From: Syntrophomonadaceae bacterium
GTDB taxonomy: Bacteria; Bacillota; Dethiobacteria; DTU022
DNA length: 9,776 nt
Assembly: GCA_003566935.1 (NCBI GenBank)
Contig: PXBM01000084.1
Coordinates: forward strand, 1-9,776
Direction: 5' to 3'
Shown: piece after piece, positions 1 to 6,706 of the stretch
Layout: every line of letters begins with the position of its first letter
How positions within the stretch are numbered: the stretch's first letter is position 1
Position numbers and translations under genes: made by a program
Notes under the pieces: model-generated
The model's input: only the letters and a program-made list of their open reading frames with translations
The model's database searches: none
Told to the model about the DNA's origin: nothing

Positions 1-52
1 ACCGTTCCAGGCCAGCTTTAAGCCTGATGATCCCGAAGACTTCATACTTTAG
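1..52 (+). CDS. C-terminal end of an upstream gene (partial, unidentified)
   Basis: An open frame enters from the left edge (first complete codon at base 2) and reads PFQASFKPDDPEDFIL before a TAG at 50-52. The stop lies 11 bases before the ATG of the next gene, and that gene's ribosome binding site begins directly after it, which is typical operon spacing. The acidic tail is too short to identify. By analogy with clusters in which a dicluster ferredoxin and an FAD/NAD reductase follow hdrA or mvhD-like genes, the upstream gene could be one of those, but that is inference from context only. Confidence 0.5.
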   Translation, partial: PFQASFKPDDPEDFIL

Positions 53-63
53 AGGTGGGTGAT

Positions 64-1077
64 ATGTCAGCGATGCTGTTGAATAAAGAAAAATGGCCTG
101 AATTTGTCGGAAAGTTGACCGATAAAAATGTCTGGGCCCCGCAGGCGGACGGCGCAGAGATGCGCTTTGCCCCGGTGGGTGAAAATGATGAAGTTGTTCT
201 TGACTATAACAATACCAGGGTTCCGCCTAAGGGAGCGCTTTTCCCCCAGACGGAAACTATGTTCAAGTTTGAGATTGGTTCAGAGCAGGTAGAAGAACCG
301 CCGCTGGATCAGGATCTAGTTGTGTTAGGTTTACGCCCCTGCGATGCCAGGGCTATGTCTATTGTAGATAAGCTGTTTAAGTGGGATATTGACGATCCCT
401 ACTTTGTGAAACGTCAGGAGAAAACCACCCTGGTCGGCCTGGCCTGTAATGAGCCCGGCCTTAACTGCTTTTGTACGTCAGTCGGTGGAGGACCTGCTTC
501 AACTGAAGGTCTTGATGTAATAATGGCTGATTTGGGCGAAAGCTACCTGGTGGAAGCGCTAACTGATAAAGGCAAGGCGCTTCTGGACGAAACAAAGGAT
601 CTTCTTGAAGATGCTGATGGTGACTCTCAAAAGCAAAAAGAAAAACTGGCCGGTGAAGCAGAAGTTAAAATTAAGCGGTCTGTTGAGACCGAAGGTGTTC
701 CTGAAGGACTGCCCGGCCTGTGGCAGGATCCGCTCTGGCCAAGAGTTTCCGCTTCCTGCCTGGGTTGTGGCACCTGTACCTACCTTTGCCCTACATGTCA
801 CTGCTTTGATATCCAGGATGAAACCGAGGGCATTAATGCAAGGCGCTGCCGGATGTGGGATTCCTGTATGTTTGGTGAGTACACCCTGCATACATCGGGA
901 CACAATCCTCGGCCCACCAGGAAAGAGCGGACCAGGAACCGCATTAACCACAAGTACAGTTACTATGTCGATAAGTTTGATGTAATTGCCTGTGTCGGAT
1001 GCGGCCGGTGTACCAACCTCTGTCCTGTCAATATCGACATTATCGAAATCCTGAGACAGGTAAAGGAGGCTCTTTAA
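64..1077 (+). CDS. 4Fe-4S dicluster protein, AsrA/HydB/FloxB-like electron-transfer subunit
   Basis: Predicted cytoplasmic iron-sulfur protein that passes electrons between a flavin reductase partner and a larger redox enzyme. Counting from a possible GTG at 55, the C-terminal third carries two ferredoxin-type cluster motifs: C235-x2-C238-x2-C241-x3-C245-P-x-C-x-C and C313-x2-C316-x2-C319-x3-C323-P. The N-terminal half has a GLRPCDARA motif (C96) and a C131/C138/C140 group (CNEPGLNCFC), as in the beta subunits of anaerobic sulfite reductase and sulfhydrogenase. ATG at 64 is preferred because GAGGTGG at 52-58 sits 5 bases before it; the GTG at 55 falls inside that site. A charged, low-complexity linker lies around residues 180-215. 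The reductase gene follows one base after the stop. The family is well supported; the exact complex (Flox-Hdr, sulfite reductase or hydrogenase) cannot be decided here. No hydrophobic segment or signal peptide is visible. Confidence 0.85.
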   Translation: MSAMLLNKEKWPEFVGKLTDKNVWAPQADGAEMRFAPVGENDEVVLDYNNTRVPPKGALFPQTETMFKFEIGSEQVEEPPLDQDLVVLGLRPCDARAMSIVDKLFKWDIDDPYFVKRQEKTTLVGLACNEPGLNCFCTSVGGGPASTEGLDVIMADLGESYLVEALTDKGKALLDETKDLLEDADGDSQKQKEKLAGEAEVKIKRSVETEGVPEGLPGLWQDPLWPRVSASCLGCGTCTYLCPTCHCFDIQDETEGINARRCRMWDSCMFGEYTLHTSGHNPRPTRKERTRNRINHKYSYYVDKFDVIACVGCGRCTNLCPVNIDIIEILRQVKEAL

Positions 1078-1078
1078 A

Positions 1079-1921
1079 ATGTGTAAGAATCCCTATATAC
1101 CACATACAGCAACCGTGGAAGATACCTGGTATGAAACAGGTGGCGACCGCTGCATAAAAACTTTCAAGGTTGTTTTTGATGATGGAAAAGTGCGTGACCA
1201 GTGGAGCCACCTTCCGGGCCAGTGTGCCATGATTGGAGTGCTCGGTGTCGGGGAAAGCATGATTTCTATTTCCTGCTCACCGACAGAAGGACAGTTTCTG
1301 CGTTTCTCCGTTATGAGAATGGGCAAAGTAACCCAGGCCTTACATGAACTTGAAGTAGGAGATAAAATGATGGTTCGCGGACCCTATGGGAACAACTTTC
1401 CCGTTGATGAATGGCAGGGTAAAAAAATCCTGACCATTGGAGGCGGGATCGGCCAGGCTCCGCTGCGCCCCATTGTAGAGTATGTCAGGGCTAACCAGGA
1501 CAAGTATGAAGGCCTGACCATGGTTTATGGCGCCCGCACATCTAACGACCTCTGTTTTAAAGGTGAGTTCGAAGAGATGAGCAAATGTGATGATCTTTCC
1601 TGCCACCTGACCATTGACGTGGAGGAGGAAGACTGGCAGCATAATGTCGGCTTTGTGCCGCAGATGCTTCTGGATCTGGATCCTTCACCTGAAAATACTA
1701 TTGCCATTACCTGTGGTCCGCCAATCATGATCCGCTTCGTTCTTGAAAACCTGAAGAAACTGGGTTTTGAAGATGAACAGATCTACACCACCCTGGAAAA
1801 CAGGATGAAATGCGGCATTGGCAAATGCGGCCGCTGTAACGCCGAAAACATGTATGTCTGCAAAGATGGCCCTGTATTCAGTTACGCTGTCTTAAAAGAA
1901 ACACCGGAAGCTTTTGCCTAA
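1079..1921 (+). CDS. FAD/NAD(P)-binding reductase with 2Fe-2S site, PyrK/AsrB/FloxA-like
   Basis: Predicted ferredoxin-NADP-reductase-fold subunit that takes electrons from NAD(P)H through FAD to an Fe-S partner, here most likely the dicluster protein just upstream. The order is an FAD-binding barrel (residues about 10-105, with SISCSP near 63-68 and GPYGNNFP near 100-107), then a nucleotide-binding domain with IGGGIGQAPLRP at 120-131 and CGPP at 212-215. The C-terminus carries C245-x4-C250-x2-C253-x7-C261, the pattern that binds a [2Fe-2S] cluster in PyrK-type proteins. Its 280 residues are normal for the family. The ATG follows the upstream stop by one base, and AAAGGAGG at 1062-1069 lies inside the end of that gene, so co-translation is likely. 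True PyrK is unlikely because no pyrD is adjacent and the partner is an AsrA-like protein. Chain role is inference; fold and cofactors are well supported. Confidence 0.88.
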   Translation: MCKNPYIPHTATVEDTWYETGGDRCIKTFKVVFDDGKVRDQWSHLPGQCAMIGVLGVGESMISISCSPTEGQFLRFSVMRMGKVTQALHELEVGDKMMVRGPYGNNFPVDEWQGKKILTIGGGIGQAPLRPIVEYVRANQDKYEGLTMVYGARTSNDLCFKGEFEEMSKCDDLSCHLTIDVEEEDWQHNVGFVPQMLLDLDPSPENTIAITCGPPIMIRFVLENLKKLGFEDEQIYTTLENRMKCGIGKCGRCNAENMYVCKDGPVFSYAVLKETPEAFA

Positions 1922-1967
1922 GGCAAAATGAATTCAATAAAGTTAAAGTTGATTTTGATAAATACAA

Positions 1968-2064
1968 GGGGACAGGGGGACATATTCTTGTCCCACCCGC
2001 AAACCAGGGGGCACAGCCAAAAGGGCTGTGCCCCCTTTAAATAAGTTGCAAAGGTGTCAGACAC
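1968..2064 (+). repeat. Cluster of short GGGGACA / GTGTCAGACAC repeat-like motifs
   Basis: GGGGACA occurs twice in tandem (1968-1974 and 1976-1982), and its core is inverted as TGTCCC at 1989-1994, giving a GGGACA/TGTCCC hairpin with a 6-base loop. GTGTCAGACAC at 2054-2064 is a perfect inverted repeat around a single base. Such motifs resemble the dispersed intergenic elements associated with REP-type Y1 transposases in some Firmicutes; that link is from memory of the motif style and was not searched. The terminator hairpin at 2007-2040 lies between the two motifs. No transposase gene is present. Confidence 0.4.
2007..2040 (+). terminator. Intrinsic terminator after the electron-transfer genes
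   Basis: A perfect 12-bp stem (GGGGGCACAGCC at 2007-2018 pairing with 2024-2035) with a 5-base AAAAG loop is followed by TTTAAAT. It lies about 86 bases after the stop of the FAD/NAD reductase gene and before the rseC-like promoter, so it should end the upstream transcript. The T-run is short, but the stem is very GC-rich and stable. Confidence 0.8.
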
Positions 2065-2100
2065 AAATTAAACTTATTATTTTTCACTTTTGCTGTCCAC

Positions 2101-2129
2101 TTGTTACTGCCCTGCTGATGTGCTAAGAT
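2101..2129 (+). promoter_or_regulatory. Sigma-A-type promoter for the RseC-like gene
   Basis: TTGTTA at 2101-2106, a 17-base spacer and TAAGAT at 2124-2129, with an extended -10 TGC directly before it. The predicted start near 2136 would give a leader of about 22 bases containing the GGGAGGAG ribosome binding site. The position after a strong terminator fits an independent transcription unit. Confidence 0.55.
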
Positions 2130-2157
2130 ATTTTTAACTTCCCGGGAGGAGATAACA

Positions 2158-2622
2158 GTGGAACAATACGGAGAAATTACTGAAAATAGAGGAGATATTG
2201 CCTTAGTTAACCTGCAGCGGCATTTGATTTGCGGTGAATGCGGCAAGTGTGGAATTATGAGCGGGGCAGCGAAGCGCAACATAACCATAGAGGCTCATAA
2301 TCCAATTAAAGCAAAAGAAGGCCAAAGGGTTCGCATCGAATCTGACGACCGCCAGGTTATTTTTATTGCTTTCATGCTTTACATTGTCCCGCTTGCCGGG
2401 CTGATAGTCGGCATCCTGACTTGGATGCAGCTGGCCGGTCGGTTTGGACTTGAAGGTGGACAGGAGTTGCATGCAGTCGCTGCCGGATTAGCCCTGATGG
2501 GTGTCATTTTCCTGGTGATCCGGAACTGGGACCGGAGGGTAAAAAATGATCCCCGCTATAAGCCGGTTATTACCGGTTTATTGCTCGATAAAAATGAATG
2601 CAACGATCAGGAAGAAACTTAA
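2158..2622 (+). CDS. RseC/MucC family membrane redox protein
   Basis: A 154-residue RseC/MucC-family protein. In proteobacteria family members help an Rnf-like complex keep the SoxR 2Fe-2S cluster reduced, or modulate sigma-E; the role in clostridia is not established. The N-terminal soluble part has a short cysteine cluster C25-x2-C28-x2-C31 that could bind a metal or Fe-S centre. Two hydrophobic segments follow at about residues 67-93 and 104-122, separated by a short GRFGLEGGQE loop, then a basic C-terminal tail, so both ends probably face the cytoplasm. The GTG start is supported by GGGAGGAG at 2144-2151 with good spacing; no ATG lies nearby in frame at the N-terminus. It is flanked by a terminator upstream and asd downstream, so it appears to be monocistronic or leads into asd. 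Family call is good; function is inferred. Confidence 0.8.
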   Translation: MEQYGEITENRGDIALVNLQRHLICGECGKCGIMSGAAKRNITIEAHNPIKAKEGQRVRIESDDRQVIFIAFMLYIVPLAGLIVGILTWMQLAGRFGLEGGQELHAVAAGLALMGVIFLVIRNWDRRVKNDPRYKPVITGLLLDKNECNDQEET

Positions 2623-2626
2623 AATA

Positions 2627-2641
2627 AATTAGTAACTAATT
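2627..2641. promoter_or_regulatory. Short perfect palindrome between rseC-like gene and asd
   Basis: AATTAGT and ACTAATT are exact inverted copies around a single A, starting 5 bases after the rseC-like stop. The stem is AT-only and lacks a T-run, so it is a poor terminator. It may be a protein-binding site; the same ATTAGT/ACTAAT hexamer recurs after asd and in the Rrf2-gene promoter. The remaining space up to the asd start also holds a wobble-rich hairpin (about 2675-2699) and a TATATAAA stretch at 2704-2711 that could be a -10 element without a good -35. Confidence 0.3.
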
Positions 2642-2739
2642 AGCCTGCTTAAGAAAAGTGCGCTTGCTGATCGTTTAGGCTGGAACTGCACCGGCTTAGC
2701 AGCTATATAAATAATTAACTTTTTGGAGGAGTTACGGCA

Positions 2740-3762
2740 ATGACTAAAAAATACAATGTAGCAGTAGTCGGAGCAACTGGTATGGTAGGACAGAAAATGA
2801 TAGATCTTTTGTTGGAGAGAGAATTCCCGTTTAACGGAATTAAGCTGCTTGCATCTGCCCGTTCCGCCGGGACAAAAATCAAGGTGGGTTCATCTTCAGA
2901 AACAGTGGAAGAACTGAAACCGCAATCCTTTGATGGTATTGATTTTGCATTTTTTAGTGCCGGCGGAGATATTAGCAAAGAACTGGCTCCCGAAGCAGCC
3001 AGGCGAGGTGCAATAGTTGTTGATAACAGCAGTGCTTTTAGAATGGATGCAGATGTGCCCCTGGTGGTACCGGAAGTAAACCCTGAAGCTGTCAGGCAGC
3101 ACAGCGGTATTATAGCGAATCCTAACTGCTCTACTATCCAGATGGTTGTGGCCCTCCAGCCCTTGCAGGCGGCGGCACCCCTGAAAAGAATCGTAGCAGC
3201 AACTTACCAGGCAGTATCAGGAGCCGGCAGGGAAGCAGTAGATGAATTGTACGATCAGAGCAGGGCTTACCTGGAAGGGAAGCCCGTCAGGGCGGAATGT
3301 ATTCCCCATGCCGGGGCAAAGAAAACATACCAGATTGCTTTTAATCTGGTTCCCCAGCTGGATGTATTTGCTGAAGATGCTTACAGCAAAGAAGAAATGA
3401 AAATGATTCGTGAAACCAGGAAAATCATGAGCCTACCGGAGCTTCCGGTAACAGCAACTACCGTTCGTGTGCCGGTGGCAAATGGTCATTCAATTGCTCT
3501 CAATGTAGAATTTGAAAAAGAATTGAGTGCTGTAAAAGCAAGATCACTTCTTGAAAAAGCGTCCGGCGTTATAGTTTTGGACAATCCGGAGCAGCTTGAA
3601 TACCCTACCCCGCTTCTGGCGGATGGTGCAGATGAAGTTTTTGTTGGACGCATTCGCGCGGACCATTCAGTTAAATACGGCCTTAATCTCTGGGTTGTTG
3701 CCGATAATATCCGCAAAGGAGCAGCTACTAACTCAATACAAATTGGTGAGCTACTATTATAA
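2740..3762 (+). CDS. asd: Aspartate-semialdehyde dehydrogenase
   Basis: Catalyses NADPH-dependent reduction of L-aspartyl-4-phosphate to L-aspartate-4-semialdehyde, the branch-point step to lysine/diaminopimelate, threonine and methionine. The N-terminal Rossmann motif GATGMVG lies at residues 11-17. The SSAFRMD and PEVNPEA blocks lead to the catalytic cysteine C130 in NPNCST, and the substrate-binding region includes RVPVANGHS with the general-base-type histidine H250. IAFNLVPQLD near 205-214 is also family-typical. The length of 340 residues is normal and nothing is truncated. The ATG has GGAGGAG at 2725-2731 with an 8-base spacer. The usual neighbours dapA, dapG or lysC are absent, and the gap upstream is too short and unlike a lysine riboswitch. 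Confidence is high. Confidence 0.97.
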   Translation: MTKKYNVAVVGATGMVGQKMIDLLLEREFPFNGIKLLASARSAGTKIKVGSSSETVEELKPQSFDGIDFAFFSAGGDISKELAPEAARRGAIVVDNSSAFRMDADVPLVVPEVNPEAVRQHSGIIANPNCSTIQMVVALQPLQAAAPLKRIVAATYQAVSGAGREAVDELYDQSRAYLEGKPVRAECIPHAGAKKTYQIAFNLVPQLDVFAEDAYSKEEMKMIRETRKIMSLPELPVTATTVRVPVANGHSIALNVEFEKELSAVKARSLLEKASGVIVLDNPEQLEYPTPLLADGADEVFVGRIRADHSVKYGLNLWVVADNIRKGAATNSIQIGELLL

Positions 3763-4069
3763 CTAATTGCTATGTATAATTACTAATAATGATAATCGAT
3801 TAATGCGGCTCCATTAATTATGACCGGATATGATGTTCAAGCATCCTCTCAAGTCGCTGTAGCTGACCTTAATGATGATGCAATAACTGAGATTCTAGCA
3901 CTTGTAGCAGAAGGTTGCCTGAATTTTAAAATTATTAAGGGATATAAAAATGTTTTCCAGGTAGACGGTGAAACTTTGCTGATATATTGTAATTTATTCT
4001 CTGAACCTGTTTACGGTTCATCTCTTGTTAAGATAAAAAAAGGCAATATAGCTTTTAGGAGGTTTTTTT
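3763..4069. other. Gene-poor stretch between asd and aroF
   Basis: AT-rich. It begins with ACTAAT hexamers at 3762-3767 and 3782-3787 and a TATAAT at 3775-3780 that lacks a good -35 partner. Four in-frame stops follow at 3784-3795. The rest is an open frame with protein-like character, described separately. A small hairpin TGAACC/GGTTCA (4002-4007 with 4015-4020) is followed by a mildly T-rich TCTCTTGTT, which is too weak to call a terminator. No T-box consensus, riboswitch or convincing aroF promoter was recognised. AGGAGG at 4057-4062 is the aroF ribosome binding site. Confidence 0.5.
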
Positions 4070-4125
4070 ATGATAGTAGTAATGAATCCCGGTGCAAAAA
4101 AGGAAGAGGTAAAAAAGATAACTGA
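3820..4125 (+). pseudogene. Possible gene remnant with an FG-GAP-like calcium-loop motif
   Basis: An open frame from ATG at 3820 (open since 3796) encodes 101 residues, the last 18 or so overlapping aroF in another frame. The segment ADLNDDAITEI matches the spacing of the D-x-N-x-D-G-x-x-E/D calcium loop of FG-GAP/VCBS-like repeats, with Ala replacing Gly. The text up to about VKIKKGNI reads like a beta-rich secreted domain. There is no ribosome binding site before the ATG, no signal peptide, and the 3' end simply runs through the aroF ribosome binding site, so a functional gene is doubtful. The likeliest reading is the residue of a larger gene whose 5' part is lost. A chance ORF is also possible. 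I do not recognise a specific protein. Confidence 0.3.
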
Positions 4126-5083
4126 TAAACTGGAGCGGATGGGTTATGGAGTTCACTTGTCCACGGGAGAAAATCGCACGGTAATCGGGGTGATCGGTCA
4201 ACGGCGGGAAGAAGCAGCCCAGGCCATGGAAGCAATGCCTGAAGTTGAAAAAGTAGTATTTATCACCAGGCCTTTTAAGCTGGCCGGACGGGAATTTCAT
4301 CCCAATGATACGGTAATAAATATTGAGAATGTTTCAATTGGAGGGCCAAACCTGGTAATAATGGCCGGGCCCTGTGCTATTGAAAACGAAGAACAGTTAT
4401 TGCAGGCTGCTGAAGGAATCAAGGCAGGTGGAGCTTCGATTCTCAGGGCTGGAGCATTTAAGCCCCGCACTTCGCCGTATAGTTTCCAGGGTTTGGAGAA
4501 GGAAGGGCTGGATTTTTTGAAGGAAGTAAGGGCTAAAACAGGCTTACTTATTGTAACTGAAGTAATGGATCAATTTACCGTTGAGGAAGTCGCCGACTGT
4601 GCAGATATTATTCAGGTTGGAGCGCGCAATATGCAAAATTACTTCCTTTTACGTGAACTAGGCAAAATTCGAAAACCAGTTCTCTTAAAAAGAGGGCTTT
4701 CTGCTACCATAGAAGAGTGGCTGATGGCTGCCGAGTATATTTTAAGTGGTGGAAATTATGAAGTGATTCTATGTGAAAGAGGAATCCGGACTTTTGAGCC
4801 CTATACCCGTAATACTTTAGACTTGAGTGCTATCCCGCTGGCAAAACAGCTCAGTCATCTACCGGTTATTGTTGATCCGAGCCACGGAACAGGTCTGTCC
4901 AGTTTGGTTCCCGCGATGAGCAAAGCAGCCCTGGCTGCCGGCGCAGATGGTCTGATGATTGAGGTTCACCCCAATCCCCAGGAAGCTCTTTCAGACGGGC
5001 CGCAATCTCTTACCCCTGAACAGTTTCAAGACCTGACTAAAGAACTAAAAGGAGTGGCTCTCAGTGTTGGAAAGCTCATCTAA
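4070..5083 (+). CDS. aroF: 3-deoxy-7-phosphoheptulonate (DAHP) synthase, type I-beta with regulatory N-terminal domain
   Basis: Condenses phosphoenolpyruvate and erythrose-4-phosphate into DAHP, the first step of the shikimate pathway. Residues 1-70 form a ferredoxin-like domain as in the Thermotoga-type enzyme, where it mediates feedback inhibition by aromatic amino acids. The catalytic barrel follows, with MAGPCAIE (metal-ligand C102), RAGAFKPRTSPYSF at 126-139, a KRG motif, the metal-ligand H272 in DPSHGTG, and EVHPNP...SDGPQSL near the end. The length of 337 residues is normal. AGGAGG at 4057-4062 gives a 7-base spacer to the ATG. tyrA begins inside the last codons, so the two are co-expressed and the pair commits carbon toward tyrosine. 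No leader attenuator was found. Confidence is high; the inhibitor (Tyr, Phe or both) cannot be read from sequence. Confidence 0.96.
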   Translation: MIVVMNPGAKKEEVKKITDKLERMGYGVHLSTGENRTVIGVIGQRREEAAQAMEAMPEVEKVVFITRPFKLAGREFHPNDTVINIENVSIGGPNLVIMAGPCAIENEEQLLQAAEGIKAGGASILRAGAFKPRTSPYSFQGLEKEGLDFLKEVRAKTGLLIVTEVMDQFTVEEVADCADIIQVGARNMQNYFLLRELGKIRKPVLLKRGLSATIEEWLMAAEYILSGGNYEVILCERGIRTFEPYTRNTLDLSAIPLAKQLSHLPVIVDPSHGTGLSSLVPAMSKAALAAGADGLMIEVHPNPQEALSDGPQSLTPEQFQDLTKELKGVALSVGKLI

Positions 5084-6191
5084 TCATGCCGGGCTATATT
5101 TTACCCGTGCGGCGCTAATTGGCACAGGCTTGATTGGTGGCAGTCTCGGCATGGCCCTGCGTGAAAAAGGTCTGGTGGGTGAAATAGTCGGATGTGATCG
5201 TGATTCCGAGGCTGTCGAAGATGCATTTAAGAAGGGGGCAATAGATAGGATTGCTGACACATCGGTCGAAGCTGTCAAAAAAGCGGACCTGGTTATCCTG
5301 GCTGTTCCGGTTCTCAGTACCCTTGATTTGCTTAAAGAGATATCATCTGCTGTTGAGAAGGGAGCATTGATTACAGATGTTGGCAGTACCAAGGCCTGGA
5401 TCATGGAAGCAGTTGAAGCAGTCCTGCCTGAAAAGGTAACTTTTATTGGCGGTCATCCCATGGCCGGTTCAGAAGAAAGTGGGATTGCCGGAGCCGATCC
5501 GGCCCTGCTGGAAAATGCGATCTATGTTTTAACCCCGGGAGCAAAGGCTGATCCAAAGGAAACAGAAAAACTTTCGGCCATGATCAGTGAAATAAGATCC
5601 CAGCCGCTTATTCTTGAACCTCTGGCCCATGATCGGATAGTTGCTTCGGTAAGCCACCTGCCTCATCTTACAGCTGCTGCCCTGGTGCAGAGCGTGGCCG
5701 GTACCGATGATCTGGAACTGGTGAGGACCCTGGCTGCAGGCGGTTTTCGTGACAGCACGCGCATTGCTCTTGGTAACCCTGATATTTGGCGTGATATTTT
5801 TATTAGTAATCGCTGGGCTTTACTGGCGGCCCTGAAAAGGTACAAGGAGAGCATTATAAATTTGGAGCAGCATCTGACTGCTTTAAGCGCTGAAGGGTTG
5901 GAGGAATATTTGCAGCAGGCCCGTGACTATAGAAGAACAATTCCTCACCGGGGACGCGGAATTTTACCTGAGGTTTATGATGTTATTGTTTTGGTCCGGG
6001 ATACACCCGGTATAATTGGGAAACTAACCACACTCCTGGGTGAAGCCGGAGTAAATATTGATGCCATTGAGATACTGCATGTCAGGGAATTAGCTGGGGG
6101 AAGCATCAGGATTGGCTTTAAAAATAGGGATAACAGACAAAAAGCGATAGAACTGCTTGATCAGCATGGTTATCGCTTTCATGTAAAGTAG
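5064..6191 (+). CDS. tyrA: Prephenate dehydrogenase with C-terminal ACT domain
   Basis: Oxidatively decarboxylates prephenate to 4-hydroxyphenylpyruvate, the tyrosine-branch reaction. The N-terminal Rossmann motif is GTGLIGGS (G20, G22, G25), and D45 in GCDRD at the end of the second strand suggests NAD rather than NADP. TDVGSTK, GGHPMAGSEESG (H131) and SHLPH (H198, H201) are hallmark active-site blocks. Residues from about 303 to 375 form an ACT domain (DTPGIIGKL...GVNIDAIEI), which usually gives tyrosine feedback inhibition. GTG at 5064 is chosen because AAAAGGAG at 5047-5054 precedes it at good spacing; this start overlaps aroF by 20 bases, favouring translational coupling. TTG at 5067 is a less likely alternative. 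No terminator is obvious in the 44 bases before the convergent Rrf2 gene. No chorismate mutase domain is fused. Confidence 0.95.
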   Translation: MLESSSNHAGLYFTRAALIGTGLIGGSLGMALREKGLVGEIVGCDRDSEAVEDAFKKGAIDRIADTSVEAVKKADLVILAVPVLSTLDLLKEISSAVEKGALITDVGSTKAWIMEAVEAVLPEKVTFIGGHPMAGSEESGIAGADPALLENAIYVLTPGAKADPKETEKLSAMISEIRSQPLILEPLAHDRIVASVSHLPHLTAAALVQSVAGTDDLELVRTLAAGGFRDSTRIALGNPDIWRDIFISNRWALLAALKRYKESIINLEQHLTALSAEGLEEYLQQARDYRRTIPHRGRGILPEVYDVIVLVRDTPGIIGKLTTLLGEAGVNIDAIEILHVRELAGGSIRIGFKNRDNRQKAIELLDQHGYRFHVK

Positions 6192-6235
6192 GATAGACTA
6201 TACTCCTGCTTTTGATATTATATTTTGTATTCATC

Positions 6236-6661
6236 TTAATTATTAATGTACAGGTTTTCTTGTTCAGATGCCAAATCAGCAAGTGTTTTACTTTCCAGTT
6301 CTTTTTTTACAGCGTCCCTGACCCTCGACCACACATTACGGGTAACACAGACTTTATCCCTCTCGCACTGTCCATTGTTATCAATGCACGATACCGGGGC
6401 CAGAGAACCTTCTATGCTTTCCACAATATCATAAAGTGTAATATCTGCGGGTTTTACGGCAAGGTGATAGCCTCCGCGGCTGCCTTTCTGAGTTCTTACA
6501 AACCCCCGGGCTCTTAATGGTGCCATAATCTGCTCTAAATATTTTACAGATATATCTTGTTTGCAGGCAATATCATTAAGCTGAATCGGATCCTCCTTAT
6601 AATGTAAAGCCAATTCAATCATGGCCCTGGCGGCATAACGAACTTTTGTAGATAACTGCAT
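6236..6661 (-). CDS. Rrf2 family transcriptional regulator, IscR-like with three-cysteine cluster
   Basis: DNA-binding regulator of 141 residues. The winged helix spans about residues 1-75 (MQLSTKVRYAARAMIELA start, KYLEQIMAPLR recognition region, KGSRGGYHLA wing). A short dimerisation part carries C92-x6-C99-x5-C105 followed by RNVW, the place where IscR, NsrR and RirA bind an Fe-S cluster; CymR-type members lack these cysteines. It therefore probably senses Fe-S status, iron, nitric oxide or redox state. No iscS, iscU or suf gene adjoins, so the target regulon is unknown. The ATG has GGGAGG (complement of 6670-6675) 8 bases upstream. A strong promoter lies at 6731-6759, and direct CATTAGT repeats sit over the expected transcription start, suggesting autoregulation. 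The gene converges with tyrA. Family call is firm; ligand is inferred. Confidence 0.9.
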   Translation of the reverse strand: MQLSTKVRYAARAMIELALHYKEDPIQLNDIACKQDISVKYLEQIMAPLRARGFVRTQKGSRGGYHLAVKPADITLYDIVESIEGSLAPVSCIDNNGQCERDKVCVTRNVWSRVRDAVKKELESKTLADLASEQENLYINN

Positions 6662-6706
6662 TAAAGCAACCTCCCAGAATATTTATTAACAGCAGAATAT
6701 CGATTT

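Noticed and set aside
55..63. GTG at 55 as the start of the dicluster ferredoxin gene
   Set aside because: It lies inside the GAGGTGG ribosome binding site that is correctly spaced for the ATG at 64.
559..951. Minus-strand frame opposite the dicluster ferredoxin gene
   Set aside because: It covers the cysteine-motif region of a well-supported plus-strand gene, and its translation resembles no known family.
2623..2739. Lysine riboswitch or T-box leader before asd
   Set aside because: The gap is only 117 bases, with no conserved T-box element or multi-helix core and no terminator with a T-run.
4025..4052. TTGTTA-N16-TATAGC as an aroF promoter
   Set aside because: Transcription would start inside the ribosome binding site, which is incompatible with the clear AGGAGG-dependent start.
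3763..4069. T-box or aromatic attenuator before aroF
   Set aside because: No GGGTGGNACCGCG-type element, no aromatic-rich leader peptide, and only a 6-bp hairpin without a proper T-run.
6212..6517. Plus-strand frame of about 100 codons opposite the Rrf2 gene
   Set aside because: It is antisense to a clearly recognisable Rrf2 coding sequence and has no ribosome binding site or family resemblance.
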